A DNA stretch of 64,000 nt from Plectrocnemia conspersa (GCA_009617715.1 VTFK01000354.1:1-64000), one strand, 5' to 3'. Shown: positions 31,911 to 44,361, counted from the first letter of the stretch. Made by a program: numbers and translations. Notes: generated by a model not told the origin, from the sequence alone.

Positions 31911-34055
31911 ATACATTATTATAATTAAAGTTGGTTACCGGGAATTGTCTGTTTTAAATGTATGTTTTATGTAGTAAATGTATGTTGCTGTTGAGATTTT
32001 GATATTTAGTTAAAAGCACCACAGTCATTTTGAACACTTTGTAGTCGCTCGTCATTTCGTAGTATTTTAATTGTTGTGTGGAAAATAAAAAGCTTTGCGA
32101 GTAACTCAGGGTTGCCATTTTATTTGAATTTTATGCACGCAAGTTTATTTTTACTATTATAAAAAAATAGTTAAAACCGTTAGGTAATAAATTAACATAC
32201 ATTTTTGTTGGTTAAGCTTTATTTAGATTTAATAATTTTTAACTGTGGAAGTGCCGATTTGTATAAATGTGTTTAAACACGAAACACGAGTGTTAATATT
32301 CAGCACATGTGTGAAAATTTGGATATTGTTTTCCCGATACCTACTTCTAAACTTTTTTTCGGAGATCGTTATGTAATTCTATCAAGTGTTTTCATATTTA
32401 TATTATAGTAAAAGATTTTTTCAGATCTGTAGTAGAAAAAAATATATAAATAATATCACATTAGCATGTCTTGGAAACATCTATATAAATATATTTTATT
32501 CGTAATTTGTAAAAGAAATAGATTTTATATTTTTAATATCATCTAAAAAATCTTGAAACTTATTATTCTTAACGTTGGTTTTAAAATTTATGAGCTTCTG
32601 TTTTTAATTATAGAAAATTTTGTTTAGTTGTACTTTTACAGTATGTTTATAATATTTGTTTAAATTATAAAAAATCTAGAAGTTTAACACATTTAAAATC
32701 AAACAGTGCTTTAATTTTCTTGAGAAGCTTTTTATATATATTTTCAGATATTATATATTAAAAGGTTGTATCTGCAAATATTTTCCGGAAATTTAATAAA
32801 TTTTAAGTGTATTATCCAAAATATCTTTAATAAAAAAGGAATTATACAGATGAAAAATTTACAGAAATTAGTAAAAATATATATTATTATTTGCCAACTA
32901 AACCAAAGAAGCATTCTTGAGGACACTGCGTACTTTACTATATTTGCGTTAACATAGTCAGTTTGATAGCACAAGATACGGATATTTGTTTGATATACTT
33001 ATCATCACTCCTGTTTATATTTTAACAAATTTATAGAAATTTAAAATCACTACTATATTTTCCTATTTATCAATCAATCAAAGTAATGCTAAGTATATCG
33101 AACGTATATTTAGCTTTAGAGCTATTAGTAAGGGCGTAAACCCAAACTTGCCACCTCTTCGTCAATTACGAATAAAATGCATAAACTGACTGTGCTAACG
33201 CAAATATAGTATAAGTGATTTTCCAAATTACACAGTGTCCTCGAGCTCAAAAAATGTATTGCAAGACAAACTCGCTTTTGAGGCTTTACTCCATGTGTTT
33301 TATATGCTGATGGAATCTGTAGTTCTCTTGGAATGGTTTCTTACATTGTTATCCAATTTTTAATAAGAAAAACTTTTTCTGTTAATTGGCGATTCAGATA
33401 TATTCATAATATTCTACATTCATTGATTCAAATTTGAACTTCTTTAAATGACACTGACACCTGCATTTTAATTAGTATTTGCTATACACAAGACCTAAAA
33501 CTTTCAAGTTTATAATCGTGCCTTTTAAGATATTCTCAATTTTTTTTATTTTCTGATTTATTTTTTATATATATGAATTATTATGACTGTAGTTAGCACG
33601 CTTTAATGTGATGTGATTGATAAAGTTCAAGTTTAAGAGTGCATAGTTAAATTACTGAAACGGTTTATATTGTTTCCAGTCTTTAAGATAATTAGGTTAT
33701 CCTAAAAGATGCGGTGATTTGATCGTAACTGTGAGTCTAAAAATAACATAACTGTATTCCGTCCGCTCTAATTATCCAACCTCGCCTTTTAATTTTATTA
33801 TAATTTCACAAATAGAACAGCGACGCAACAAGAGGCATTTTGCTGACATTGACGAAGTTAAACGAGAATCTTTGGTAGATTTTACCAGCATTATAAAAAA
33901 TTACCAGCATTACAGCGTTTTTATAATTTAAATATATCTCTTACTATAAACCACTTTTACACGTTTATTACTTATAAAAAAAAAATATGGAATCTTAACA
34001 TTATTTAGGTATGTACTGCAGTATTTCTTCCTTGTGTAACATATTCATTTTTTTC
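31911..34055. other. AT-rich non-coding DNA
   Basis: Long A/T-rich stretch. Overlapping frames on both strands at 32744-32974 are I/F/K/N-rich noise. No repeat family identified. Confidence 0.5.
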
Positions 34056-34335
34056 ATGCGCATAATGAAATAGGGTCCCAGTTCATTAAGAGCAAACGTT
34101 CGAATGTAGGAGCTGTCAAAGAATAGTCTGAGAAGTCTCGGTTATATCGCACAGATTAATCTAGAAAGTTATTTTAATTTACGAGCACCAACCCCGCCCG
34201 AGTGTTCGCGGTAAACAGCAATCAGGGATATTGCACGGATGAAGGGCCGCAATCCGGGCCTAGGTCCCTAATTTTCTCGTATTCGCCGGATGCTCCAATT
34301 AAATAATAAGAATACAATATTGATTAGCATTTTGA
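34056..34335. other. GC-elevated non-coding island
   Basis: CpG-containing words at 34160-34300, including CCCCGCCCG at 34191-34199 and CCGGGCC near 34255, in AT-rich flanks. No frame. Candidate regulatory element. Confidence 0.3.
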
Positions 34336-34914
34336 TTGCTTTCGTTTTTGAAAGTAATTCTCAATTCCAAAGTGCCTTGCATATTTTATTAGCACCGCGA
34401 AGAATTGCGAGCAAGAAGCTTTTTATAATATAATAATATTATAATACTGTCAATTCTCTTTAGTCAGTAAGTCGCGAGAGTGCTTTTTAATAACGCATTA
34501 ATAAAATCTTTACTTCAGTTTCAGACTATGCGATAGATCATAAAAAGTACCATTAAATCTATATTATTGAATGCTCTCTGCAGGTTTTTCTTCGTATATT
34601 TTTTTAGCATTTCTGCAATGGTATCTAAAAATGTTTTTAAGAAATTGCACTTCAACATTATTTTATCTTGATTTTCCGTTACAGTTTATTTTAATTTGAA
34701 ACATATTGCTTTATCAGCTTGCACACAATGTTTTTAAATATCGTTGTTTATTTTTGAAATGATCAGTTGGTTTGATTCTATTTAACTGTCCTTAATCAAT
34801 AAAAACACTACTACAGTGGCTTAATCTGTGTCTAATTGCCACCCGTCTCCATCTGTCACTAAAATACATTTTTTAAAATCCTCTCTAGATACAGCAACCT
34901 TTATTAATTATTTT
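34336..34914. other. AT-rich spacer
   Basis: No gene or repeat recognised. Confidence 0.45.
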
Positions 34915-35105
34915 TCACATAATAATTAATAATTATTAATATAGATGTCACTAATTCCCAGACTTTCAGTCTAGTAGTAAATGCTTTGTTGTAGGTATTC
35001 ATTATGTGTGATTGACTTACATATTTGCTACAGATTTATTCCGTTGTAACGCATTGGGCTAATGCCTGTCAGGTTACTACGGATTTACGCAATGATTATA
35101 ATATT
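34915..35105 (+). repeat. SINE copy C (3' half only)
   Basis: It begins within the body at the ATTATTAATATAGATGTCACT word and lacks the tRNA-like head. Body words TTCCCAGACTTTCAGTCT, GTAGGTATTCATTATGTG and GATTGACTTAC match copy D. The terminal hairpin is well preserved: CCGTTGTAAC (35041-35050) pairs with GTTACTACGG (35073-35082) at 9 of 10 positions around a 22-nt loop starting GCATTGGGCTAA. The 5' truncation fits incomplete target-primed reverse transcription. Confidence 0.85.
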
Positions 35106-36435
35106 TTTTGGTAGCAAAATGGCAATGTTATTTGATTGTCTTGCATTATTGATTGTTATTGTTACTCCTCACCGAGCAAGCATATGTCAAAATATGACTG
35201 ATAAAATGTTCTTATAAAAAGATTTTATTTTTTGTATTAAGCGCGTTTTTTTTGAGGGCCGCAATGGCAATAAGCTCTCTATAATTCTTAAATATGTTTA
35301 TTAAATTTAATCTTAAAGTCCAGATGTAAGACTTTGTATTTAACGTTAGATTTTCATTTAACGTTCGCTTTAGAGAGCCTGTGGCAAAGTTTGTATAAGT
35401 TATGTGAATATAATTAACTTAAATTCTTGTTGATTTACATTTTTCACCTTATGTTCTTATATGAAACGGTTAATCTTTAGCTAAAGGATTTAAAAAAAAA
35501 TAAAGCACTAAAACAAGTTCAACTAAAATCCGATAGAAACACTTCAAGAAGACAGCCATACAGCCTACACTGTAATGTAGGACACCTAATAATATTTGTC
35601 TTTAGTTTGATCTTATTCAGGAGAATCGGTCTAAGATGTACAATTTAATGCAAACCATAAAATTTTAGTACATCATTCAAAATTTTATTTTGTACTACAA
35701 ATTTTTCGGCTATTCTGTGATTTTGATATATTTTCGCATGTTTCTTTTAAAACCAAATGATTTAAGATTATTTGATTTCTTAAATTATTAGTTGCAATTA
35801 TCTCGATTAGAATCATTAAAGAGCATTGTAAAAATATTGCTCTGTAGTAAAGCAACTTGCATCGTTTGTTAAGAGTGAATATTCCAAATTTTTTCATTTA
35901 TTTGGTACAAAAGAAAGTATAAAAAAAGCGTTGAGTAAGTAAGTGAGATTTGTTATTTCGTTCTTGAAATATTATTATATTATAATACTTACAACAGTGA
36001 TTAAATCGAGATATTTTAAACTAATTTGTTAAAACAGTTTAATAGCTGTAAATAAAATAATTGGAGTAGTATCTTGGTATTACGTTTTACTGAAAAGTAT
36101 ATTATATACAATTCTATTTACAAATGATTTGCGTGTTTTAAGCTTAAGCTTTCTGAGTCTATAATATCGATCATTATTAAGATATTAGTAAAAAGCTTTT
36201 TATTTGTATGCTTTCTTATTATTTCTTAGTCACACTTATTAACGCTTTTCATTAAAAATGATTTGATTGTATCAAAGTTAAATTTAAATAAATTGTAAAG
36301 TATATTACAATAATACGAAAAATATTTATTTACTTTGTAAAAAAAAAAAGCGCATTAATATAGGCTATATATTTTATCTAAAAACACAAAATTATGGAAT
36401 GTTCAATCTTTCTATTTAATACATAAAAAAATAAA
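35106..36435. other. AT-rich non-coding DNA
   Basis: No gene or repeat recognised. Confidence 0.5.
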
Positions 36436-36765
36436 TAATGCAATAGTGAGGCGAATGCTCTCTGATGGTCGAACCTTTAACGAAACGACGCCCTTTTTTC
36501 ATTACGACGCCGGCTTCCAGTAGTTTGACCTTATAATTAAGCGCTACTTTCGACAGGCGAGTGTCGACTTAATTTTATAAAAATGCTTACTTACCGAGTC
36601 AGTAAAAAAGTGTTTAATGGCAAGTTTTTAATTAACAAACCGCAACCGAGCGGCTTATAACTTGATCATACGTCGAGAGTCTGCGTCGAAACAAGTTAAT
36701 TCTGTAAGCATTGAATAAGTAATTAACGTCGAAAGCGTTGGAGGAAAAAAGTTTTTTGAAACTGT
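36436..36765. other. GC-elevated non-coding island
   Basis: Balanced, CpG-containing block (36475-36530, 36550-36570, 36640-36690) with several TTAATTAA-like and TAATTAAG words. No frame. Candidate enhancer-type element by composition. Confidence 0.3.
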
Positions 36766-37770
36766 TGTTGTTTTTAAGTCAAAGTTTATTCGCAAAAGTT
36801 AAGGTACGTCGGAATGAGTAAATTATATTTATATTTTTGTTGTAATGAAATTTATTTAAAAAGTGGCAATAATGCTGATATCTAATGAACCGTTAAAGAT
36901 ATGTTTTTTTTTTCATTTCAAACCCTTTGTATTTATGATTTTAAAACAACAACAAAAAAATATTATAGAGCTGAAGCTAAAAAAAATATAAAAATGTATT
37001 TCAATGCAAGTTTATCGTTAGTTATAATTAATAATTATCATGATCAAATAAATAATTTAAAATATATAGTGAGATCTTAACCATTTAACTATTTGTTTAT
37101 GTAACAGTAAAAAACAAGTCTTTTTCAACCCTGTCACATTTTCCCATTATATACACAAAAGCGTGGGAGACAATAACACGCGTGTGTTTTGCGAACGTGC
37201 AAAAGTCCATCAGGAATGAAGTGTTTTTTTTTTGATATCCACAGTGTAATGGTGTCGCAGTTTCGCACGTATTTTATATATATATCAAATATTCAAATGT
37301 ATATTTATAGTGATGCTTAAAAAAAGACTGGCTTAAAATGTAAAATACAAAAATATATTTTCACGGAATAGTGTAAAAGTAAGCTTTTATTTCTAAGAGA
37401 TTAATTTTAATCTACATTTATTCACATCAGATAAAGATCTACTTTATTTTAATTTTGGGCGGTCATATAAATATCACAAAACTTATTTTAAAAGTAGTAG
37501 TTTTATATTACACTTGTATGTAGTACAGCAATGAAACCACTGGAATTCGTCGACGATCAAATATTTTCAAATCAACGAATAATAATTTGGGAGCAATTTT
37601 AAATGCTAATGTGGAACACTAAAATCAATACAGTATACGATAATCTCAAGATTCATCTTTGATCTGCTTAATCAATAATTATTCGAGGTTTTAATTTCAT
37701 ATTATTTATTTAATTAAATTGTATCTATAGAGAGACTCATGGTTATCTTAAAAGGATGCAAGATTTTACA
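36766..37770. other. AT-rich non-coding DNA
   Basis: A small richer patch lies at 37125-37270. A 21-bp word at 36876-36896 recurs at 44010. No gene. Confidence 0.45.
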
Positions 37771-38270
37771 GGTACCCCCGTCACAAAGACAATACGCAGG
37801 ATACTATGAAGTCAGACTATAAAATCTGGGTTTTTTCAGTTCCGCAACCTTTCCAGCGTCTTTGTACATTACATCTCGAGCGGAAAACTCTTTGGATAAT
37901 TGATAGCACGCACGGCATACAAATTATAATTTTATAGCATAGGTCGGCGAGACGAGGGTCATTTTGTTTTGTTTCTGTGCGTTTTTGCCCTTGCCCCCCG
38001 CCATATGTGGGTCTGACAGTTTAATTAGCGACTGAGCCCCTTTTCAAATAAAGGAAACGTATTAAAAGCTCGTTTACCTCAGACAATTGTTGGCAAACTG
38101 TGATGTACGGACAACAATAAAATGTAAATAAAGCATTACCGGTCCGACATACAAATTGCACGCGATTGAGCATCTGGAAAAATAGTGCCGGTCGTGAAAC
38201 GGGACGAGCAGACTATTTGCAGTGCGATTTATTTACATGGGTCTGGAAATGGATTGCTGTTTGTTAACCC
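37771..38270. other. GC-elevated non-coding island
   Basis: About 500 bp of balanced composition, with CpGs at 37840-37920 and 38150-38210, a C-rich run at 37990-38005, and TTTAATTAGC and ATTTATTTACATGG words typical of homeodomain and nuclear-receptor-type sites. No frame. One of the larger candidate regulatory blocks. Confidence 0.35.
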
Positions 38271-38690
38271 TATTCATTTTAAGAGCTGTGTAAACTGTTC
38301 TATTAGTTTATTAAATAGGACATCATAACAATCTCCGGTAATAAGCAATACGGTACAATACAATCAAATACATATTCATCAAAATTCGCAACAATTCCAC
38401 TCGTGATCAGAAAATAAATCTACACGGTGAAGATCGAAAAAATCAGATAGTGTGTAAAAATGTATCAATGTTTTTCAATTTTATTTATATTTTTAACCAT
38501 TTTTTTAACGAAGTTTTCAAATATTTAAATATTCGCTATTTGAAATAAAGATGATAATACTAAATTACTTTAACAACCACATCCTGTTACATTATGTATT
38601 TTATTAGAAGTTTTTGTGGATAAGATTACTGCCGTAGTTTTATTTAGATTATTCAAAATTATATTTATATTAAAATATTACTAATTATTT
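38271..38690. other. AT-rich spacer
   Basis: No feature recognised. Confidence 0.45.
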
Positions 38691-38693
38691 AAG

Positions 38694-39050
38694 GACGAAA
38701 TAGTGTAGTCCGTAATGTCTCAGACTAGTAACTCTGAGGTTTCAAGTTCGAGCCCCAGCAGCGGCACTCAGACTTTTATTTATAAAAAATGCGCTATTAT
38801 TAAAAGAAATCGGCTTCAGCTGTAGTGATATTTATTGATGTCAATTATAATAATAATTGTATTGCACATAATAATTTATTATTAATAATATATATGTCAC
38901 CGATTCCCAGATTTTCAGTCTGGTGGTTAATACTTACTAGTGGGTATTCATTATGTCTGATTGACTTACTCAGTTGGTACAGATTTACCCCGTTATAACG
39001 CATTGGGCGTACCCCTGTCGGGCTAGACCAGATTGAATAAAATAAATAAT
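38694..39050 (+). repeat. tRNA-derived SINE, copy D (near full length)
   Basis: Head: TAGTGTAGTCCGTAATG (38701 on, A-box-like) and CAAGTTCGAGCCCCAGCAG (38743 on, B box). Body: TTTTATTTATAAAAAATGCG, AGCTGTAGTGATATTTATTG, AATAATTTATTATTAATAAT, TTCCCAGATTTTCAGTCTGG and GTGGGTATTCATTATGTCTG. The 3' end keeps the left stem arm CCGTTATAAC (38990-38999) and the GCATTGGGCGTACCCCTGTC loop, but the right arm (39022-39031) has mutated and no longer pairs well. The tail is GAATAAAATAAATAA. Length is about 340 bp. It is not a functional tRNA: there is no acceptor stem pairing. Confidence 0.87.
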
Positions 39051-39236
39051 TATCATGGCAAATAATCCATTATTAATTTCATTTGTCATCATAATTCAAA
39101 ATAAAGGATATTTCGAAAATAAAAAAAATATTTACTTTAAGAACATATTTTTAATATACATGTAAATATACAAAACATACCATAATAAATAAATCTTACT
39201 CTTTCTTGTGAATTTAAAAAAAATAATTTAAAATTA
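39051..39236. other. AT-rich spacer
   Basis: No feature recognised. Confidence 0.4.
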
Positions 39237-39320
39237 TTAACCCTTTCCACGCTATGCGCACCATATGACGTGCTGCCGATTCGGGTCACCAACGCAAAGT
39301 TATATATGACAGGCTCGTAA
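39237..39320 (+). repeat. TTAA-led transposon terminus, second instance
   Basis: TTAACCCTTTCCACGCTATG at 39237-39256, followed by CGCACCATATGACGTGC, aligns with the minus-strand reading of 29690-29654 at roughly four positions in five. The partner end was not found. Confidence 0.45.
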
Positions 39321-40435
39321 AACTGCATGTTTTTTAAACAAAACTAGAAGAAGATAGTTGTCTATATAAACGTTAAAAATCAGTTCGACTTATTGGTAAA
39401 CGATTAAATTATTATTATTAACAATACAATTAGAGGTAGAACAATGAAAAATATTAACATATAATAAAACATTTATTTTAGTCCCTTGAATTTTATAAGA
39501 GAAAAAAGGCATCAGCGTGTTTCAAATTTGAGGGCAAAAGTGTTTTATAAACTATTTTTTAGAAACATGGTTTATAACAATTTTTGACAACACTGCAACT
39601 GCCGTGAATTTAATTAGTTTTAATTATATAGTGACAGGTTTTTAATAGATCTTATAAATGTCATCATAAGTTTGTTAGCCACTTTCATTCGCAACCATGT
39701 TTTAAAATGGTAGCTGTTGAAAAATACAGATATATTTTGCATATTAAAATAAGTAATTTTAAATTAACTTTTTTGTAAAAAAAATATTTATTTCTTATAA
39801 GCCACCATTTTGAAAAAAACGCTGCGAATAAGAGTTACTCACGAACTCAGCTAAGATAAAACCAGATATAATAAAACTAAAGCAGTTATTTTGGCAAAGG
39901 GCGTTATATCTTAAACCTAGTTGTGTCAGTCCATATATTAAAAATATGGACATTATTGAAAAAACGGATGATGCTCTCTAGTGTAAATTATCATTGGTAC
40001 AAGAATGTTTTCTTTTATGTTGTTGCTCTTTATTTTTTAAATTCATACGCAAAATATTTATAAAAATATAAAAAAACTGTGAGTTCAGCTTAATTTCACG
40101 TTGTACGACAATCTTCGTAAAAGTTTGCAGAATGTAAAGTCACATTGGTGAATATATTTTGTATCACATCAAAAGTAATTGAAAACCATGTTTTATAACT
40201 ATGGTTGGTTAGGTTAGGTTAGGTTACCAATGTATTTTTTTTAAAAATTTACTTATTAAAAAAATAAATTTTTGCTTATAAATACAATAAAATTCAATAT
40301 ACATATAATAAAGTTAGAAATTTCACAATAATAAAATTTGATTAATTGTGAAAAGAGAATTTCATCGATGCAAATGTTAACCGTTTTTTAAAATTAGTAT
40401 AAATTTTCATAGATACGTGTAATTATTATAAAACT
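39321..40435. other. AT-rich DNA with a TTAGG-like run
   Basis: GGTTAGGTTAGGTTAGGTT at 40207-40225 is a short run of the arthropod telomere-type pentamer. It is too short to be a telomere. No gene otherwise. Confidence 0.45.
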
Positions 40436-40920
40436 CCATATAATGTTTATAGGTATTTCAAATAGCACTTAACAACACATTCGTCCCTAGGCATCCGTTA
40501 ACACAATAAAAAACTACCCTTTGTAAAGGATGCGCGTTAGATAATGCGGTCTACCTTGCGCAAAAGTACTGATGTTATTTTTAACCCCTTGCTAACGATC
40601 ACTAAACCGGTCGTCTTGAAATTTAAATTTAAAGGACTAAACATATTTCGTGGGTGTGTCCAAAAAGCGAAATTGACGATGCATTATCCTAATCTGCGAA
40701 TCACAAGAGCTGTCTTGAATCTGCAATATAAAATATGCAGCATTTGGTCGCAGGAATGCAGACGAAGAAATCCGATGGGTTCAGTCTTGTCTTAAGTCTT
40801 GGAGTTGCGAGGAGTCAAAGCATCATCACAAAAACACAGAACGACAGATACTCGCTGTTCCACGACAAATCACAGCCGACGATAATTAATCTGTCAAAAA
40901 CCATTTTGACCTCACCTCCA
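40436..40920. other. GC-elevated non-coding island
   Basis: Balanced block with CpGs at 40470-40620 and 40740-40880. Overlapping 83- and 73-codon frames (40544-40795, 40735-40956) show no motif. Candidate regulatory DNA or old repeat. Confidence 0.3.
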
Positions 40921-41590
40921 ACTTTTTATATATATTTAGTAATTATTATATGCTAATGATTTTTTTTTCTAATAACTATTCCAGCGGCTATTTTGGCTGC
41001 AAAGTTCTTCTTCGGCCTCAAAAGCCAAAACTCCGATACTTTTTTTATGTATGTATTTTGATTATACACACCTTTATTATCATAAATTTATTGTATTTAA
41101 ACAATTTAAATGTATATTTTAATTTAAATAAACATTTAATAGGATTTTTATCTTGATTTTAAAAACAATAAAATAATCGCCGCGTTACGAGAGCAAAAGT
41201 CGAAATGGAATGCCGCGTAGATATGGTTAATCATATAAATGAAAATTTTTTGCTACGAAAATTAAATAGCACTCTTACTATTTCTTACTATCTTTATTTT
41301 TTGATGTAAAAGAAAACAAATAGCTATTTATTAAACAATAAAATAAACATGTCAGCAAATTCCAGTTAAACTACAATATAAATAATAAATTTAGAAGGAT
41401 TACTGAGACATTTATTTGTAGTGTGTTTTATATATATTTTTTTCATGTTTTATTTATGCTATATTGTAATAATAATATTAAAAATAAAACTTTGCTCAAA
41501 ATTAATTTATTATCTACAGTGTTGCATGATAATGTAGGACAAACATATTTTTATGTAGTTTACACAGCAAGTCTTGAAAAATAAATAACA
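40921..41590. other. AT-rich spacer
   Basis: No feature recognised. Confidence 0.45.
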
Positions 41591-41594
41591 ACGA

Positions 41595-41628
41595 CGCGAA
41601 TATGCACATATTTATGTGCATACTCGCG
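41595..41628. repeat. Strong hairpin, 16-bp arms, 2-nt centre
   Basis: Arms CGCGAATATGCACATA (41595-41610) and TATGTGCATACTCGCG (41613-41628) pair at 15 of 16 positions with TT between. The GC-clamped base (CGCGA/TCGCG) is unusual in this AT-rich region. Confidence 0.85.
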
Positions 41629-41829
41629 AGATTAAGATCAGCGATATTTTTACTGTATTTTTCCATTTTTTGTGTTTCAAAAAAAAAATACTTGTTTATT
41701 ACCATACCATATTTTATTAATATATAACTTGAAATAAATTTATAAAAAATTAGAGTATTATAGAAAATTATAATATTCATAAAAAATTCATAAGACCAAA
41801 AGGTTCAATCAGATAAATTTATTTATATT
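41629..41829. other. AT-rich spacer
   Basis: Short gap between hairpin and LINE fragment; no feature. Confidence 0.4.
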
Positions 41830-42185
41830 ACTAAAAATCCATAACAAAAAAAAAATTATAAAATATTTAAATTTGAAATTCAGCTCCTCGTAGCTGACAT
41901 TAAATAGGTCAAATTCAGCGTATTAAGGAATGGCCACAGCCATAGGCGACGGATGCTAACGGTCATCAAAGAGGTCTCGATCGTGATTCTCGAAAATGTT
42001 CAGGAACCCAAAACTGGAATTCCTCGAGAATAGCTGGATTGTCGACAGCACCTTTTAGTAATTTAAAAAAATGCTTAGCGATATACAGCTTTCTGCGAGA
42101 ACTCAGCGAATCATATCCCAACGCTCCTAAAAGAAAGGCGCTGGGATATATATATATTGCTATCCGTACCAGTATATTATTCACG
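41830..42185 (-). pseudogene. LINE 3' fragment (RT C-terminal region), minus copy
   Basis: The minus strand encodes LLGALGYDSLSSRRKLYIAK, then HFFKLLKGAVDNPAILEEFQ and FWVPEHFRESRSRP, almost identical to the plus-strand copy at 48.67-48.9 kb. This is the region downstream of the RT catalytic core of a Jockey/R1-type LINE. The frame is lost after RSRPL because of an indel relative to the other copy. Part of the 3' untranslated region follows (to about 41830). It lacks the terminal stem-loop found at 49.07 kb. The high similarity between copies indicates fairly recent activity of this family. Confidence 0.85.
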
Positions 42186-42895
42186 TCTCCAATTCAGGAA
42201 AATCAGACGCTGAATACATTTTTCCATACGTCAGAGTTCTATATCGTATGCAATAAATATTCTGAAAATTCTATATTATGTTTTTTTTATTTTGTCAAGA
42301 ACTTAAAAATACATTAGAATGTTGTATATATTATCAAAACATATATTTTTAATATAATGTTTATACCATTGGAAATGTGTTACATAGTAATAATAATGCG
42401 AGACAATTAGTATGTTATGTAACGTTAAATTATAGTCATGATAAGATGCTACGCTACACAGGATTTATGAATCTGTATTCAAACAATCCGTGATTGTTGT
42501 TTGATGTATGTATTTAATCGTTTAATTGTAATATACATATTCATTTAGGTATGCCGGTATATACATATATTCGTACGAAACTATGAGCTACATGTAATTG
42601 GTAGTATATTGTTCTCAATCTGCTTAAATAATGTAGACACTTATTTGTTATATATTATTATCGTAGTATTTTGAATCAATGAAAAAGCAAATGTATAAGT
42701 ATATGAATGTATCTAAGTTTCAGTTTCGAATACTGATAATTTATGTTTGTCTTATATTGAGATTTCAATCGGTATACGAATTTGTTAACTGGTTTTTATA
42801 CGCAATATGTAATTATTTATAAATTTATATAGGAAAAAAGTAAAAAAATGGCGTTACAGTGAATTATTTTAAGTGAAAAATTAACACATGTACAT
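42186..42895. other. AT-rich spacer
   Basis: No feature recognised. Confidence 0.45.
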
Positions 42896-43290
42896 ATTTA
42901 TATAAAAGTTGTAGGGTAAGAATCGCCCCAGACACGATTTAATTAAGAAAGGCTCTTTCTCACAACTGCACCCGGCTAGAATTACATTATGTCACATTCA
43001 AAACGGAGGGTAAGAAGGGAAAATACAAGTGAAAAAGTTTTTCACTCCCAACATCACGGCATATTCTCTCGAGAAAATCCGAATTTATTTATATAACAAG
43101 GTCGTTGGAATGAATGAAGCTCAAAGACAAACCGTATGGTCGCTTCAGTGCCAAGGAGGGGATGACGAAAAAGGTGACCGTTGAAATAAAAGTTTAAGAG
43201 CTGCCACTCTGGTGCTGTGTGCGCTCGTTAAATATACATTAAAGAAAATGGTGCTGGACAATTATGAAGATCAACCAGTGAGGTCGCTCA
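42896..43290. other. GC-elevated non-coding island
   Basis: Balanced block, CpG-poor compared with the other islands, without a frame. Candidate regulatory DNA. Confidence 0.25.
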
Positions 43291-44360
43291 GTTTTTGAAT
43301 TGAGTCATAAGCGGGCTCTCTAACTTGAAAAATTTAAATATTATTTTTTTAGGTACAGGGTATACAAAATAATTAAAATATAACAAATAACTTATATAAA
43401 AGCTTACCGTGAAAGATAGTATTTGAATTTATACATGTTAAAACTAATAGGCTTTCGCAGAGGTCTGAAAATTTAGTACGTAAATCCTCAAAGTTTGCTT
43501 CGAGAATGCTTAGCTATCTTACGCCAAGCCCGTACCACTTTATAACTAATAATTAATCAGCGATATTCGTTTTATACGATATGCTAGTTTGTAGTGCTCT
43601 TAAATCTGTCTTTCTCTGGAATACTAGTGAGGTGAGGTAGAGGCCTTGTTGTTAGAGTTTACAAATATCCCTAATGTAATACATTTTAAATAAGTTAGGA
43701 GCAGTTTTGTGCCTAATTTAGTTTTATAAGGTTCAAGTTTCACTCGTCTTTATATAAATATTATTAATAAAAGTACTTAAAGCCATATAATATACGTTGA
43801 TGATTCTTAATAAAATTAATGGTTTGTTAAGTTTTGATTGGTTTAATAAATTTACAGCTCAAAAAGCAGATAGTGTATTTAATAGTGAGATCATATTCAT
43901 GTTGATATTATGCCGTTATTGACTTACTGGCAACTATCTGTTATTATTTTGCCAATTTACTAGATAATAAATATCTGTTTAAGATTTCTGTTTAACATAA
44001 TTTATTATATGATATCTAATGAACCGTTAATGACATTAAATATAAGAGCCATAAAAAAGTCCATGCATCTCAACAAACATGCTATTTTAAATTACATATA
44101 TGATATTCAATCGCATGCATTTAAAATTAGCGTTAAAGTTTCTGACAGAGATTTATTCAAAGCTGCGGTTTTCCGCGCACTAACCGAAACTAAAAAACCA
44201 CAGCAAGAATTCGCGTTTTGCCGTTTTTAAAAAAATATGCTGCAAAATGTAAAAAAAATATAGCAACACAGCGGTATAACCGAGTATATTAAAAAAGAAA
44301 CAATGTAAATCGAGGAACTAAAAATAACATCCAATTACAATATATCGGTTAGAATGATAA
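43291..44360. other. AT-rich DNA with one more complex patch
   Basis: A 73-codon frame at 44009-44230 overlaps a patch of higher complexity (44040-44230) that includes the 21-bp word shared with 36876. No recognised domain, so it is left uncalled. Confidence 0.35.
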
Positions 44361-44361
44361 G

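Noticed and set aside
32104..32130. hAT terminus beginning CAGGGTTGCCA
   Set aside because: The start resembles a hAT end, but no opposite end, subterminal repeats or 8-bp duplication could be found.
38700..38765. Functional tRNA gene
   Set aside because: B-box and A-box-like words are present, but no acceptor-stem pairing or complete cloverleaf, and the same head occurs in three degraded SINE copies.
40207..40225. Telomere or interstitial telomeric array
   Set aside because: Only three to four TTAGG-type units. Short runs of this kind are common in insect DNA.
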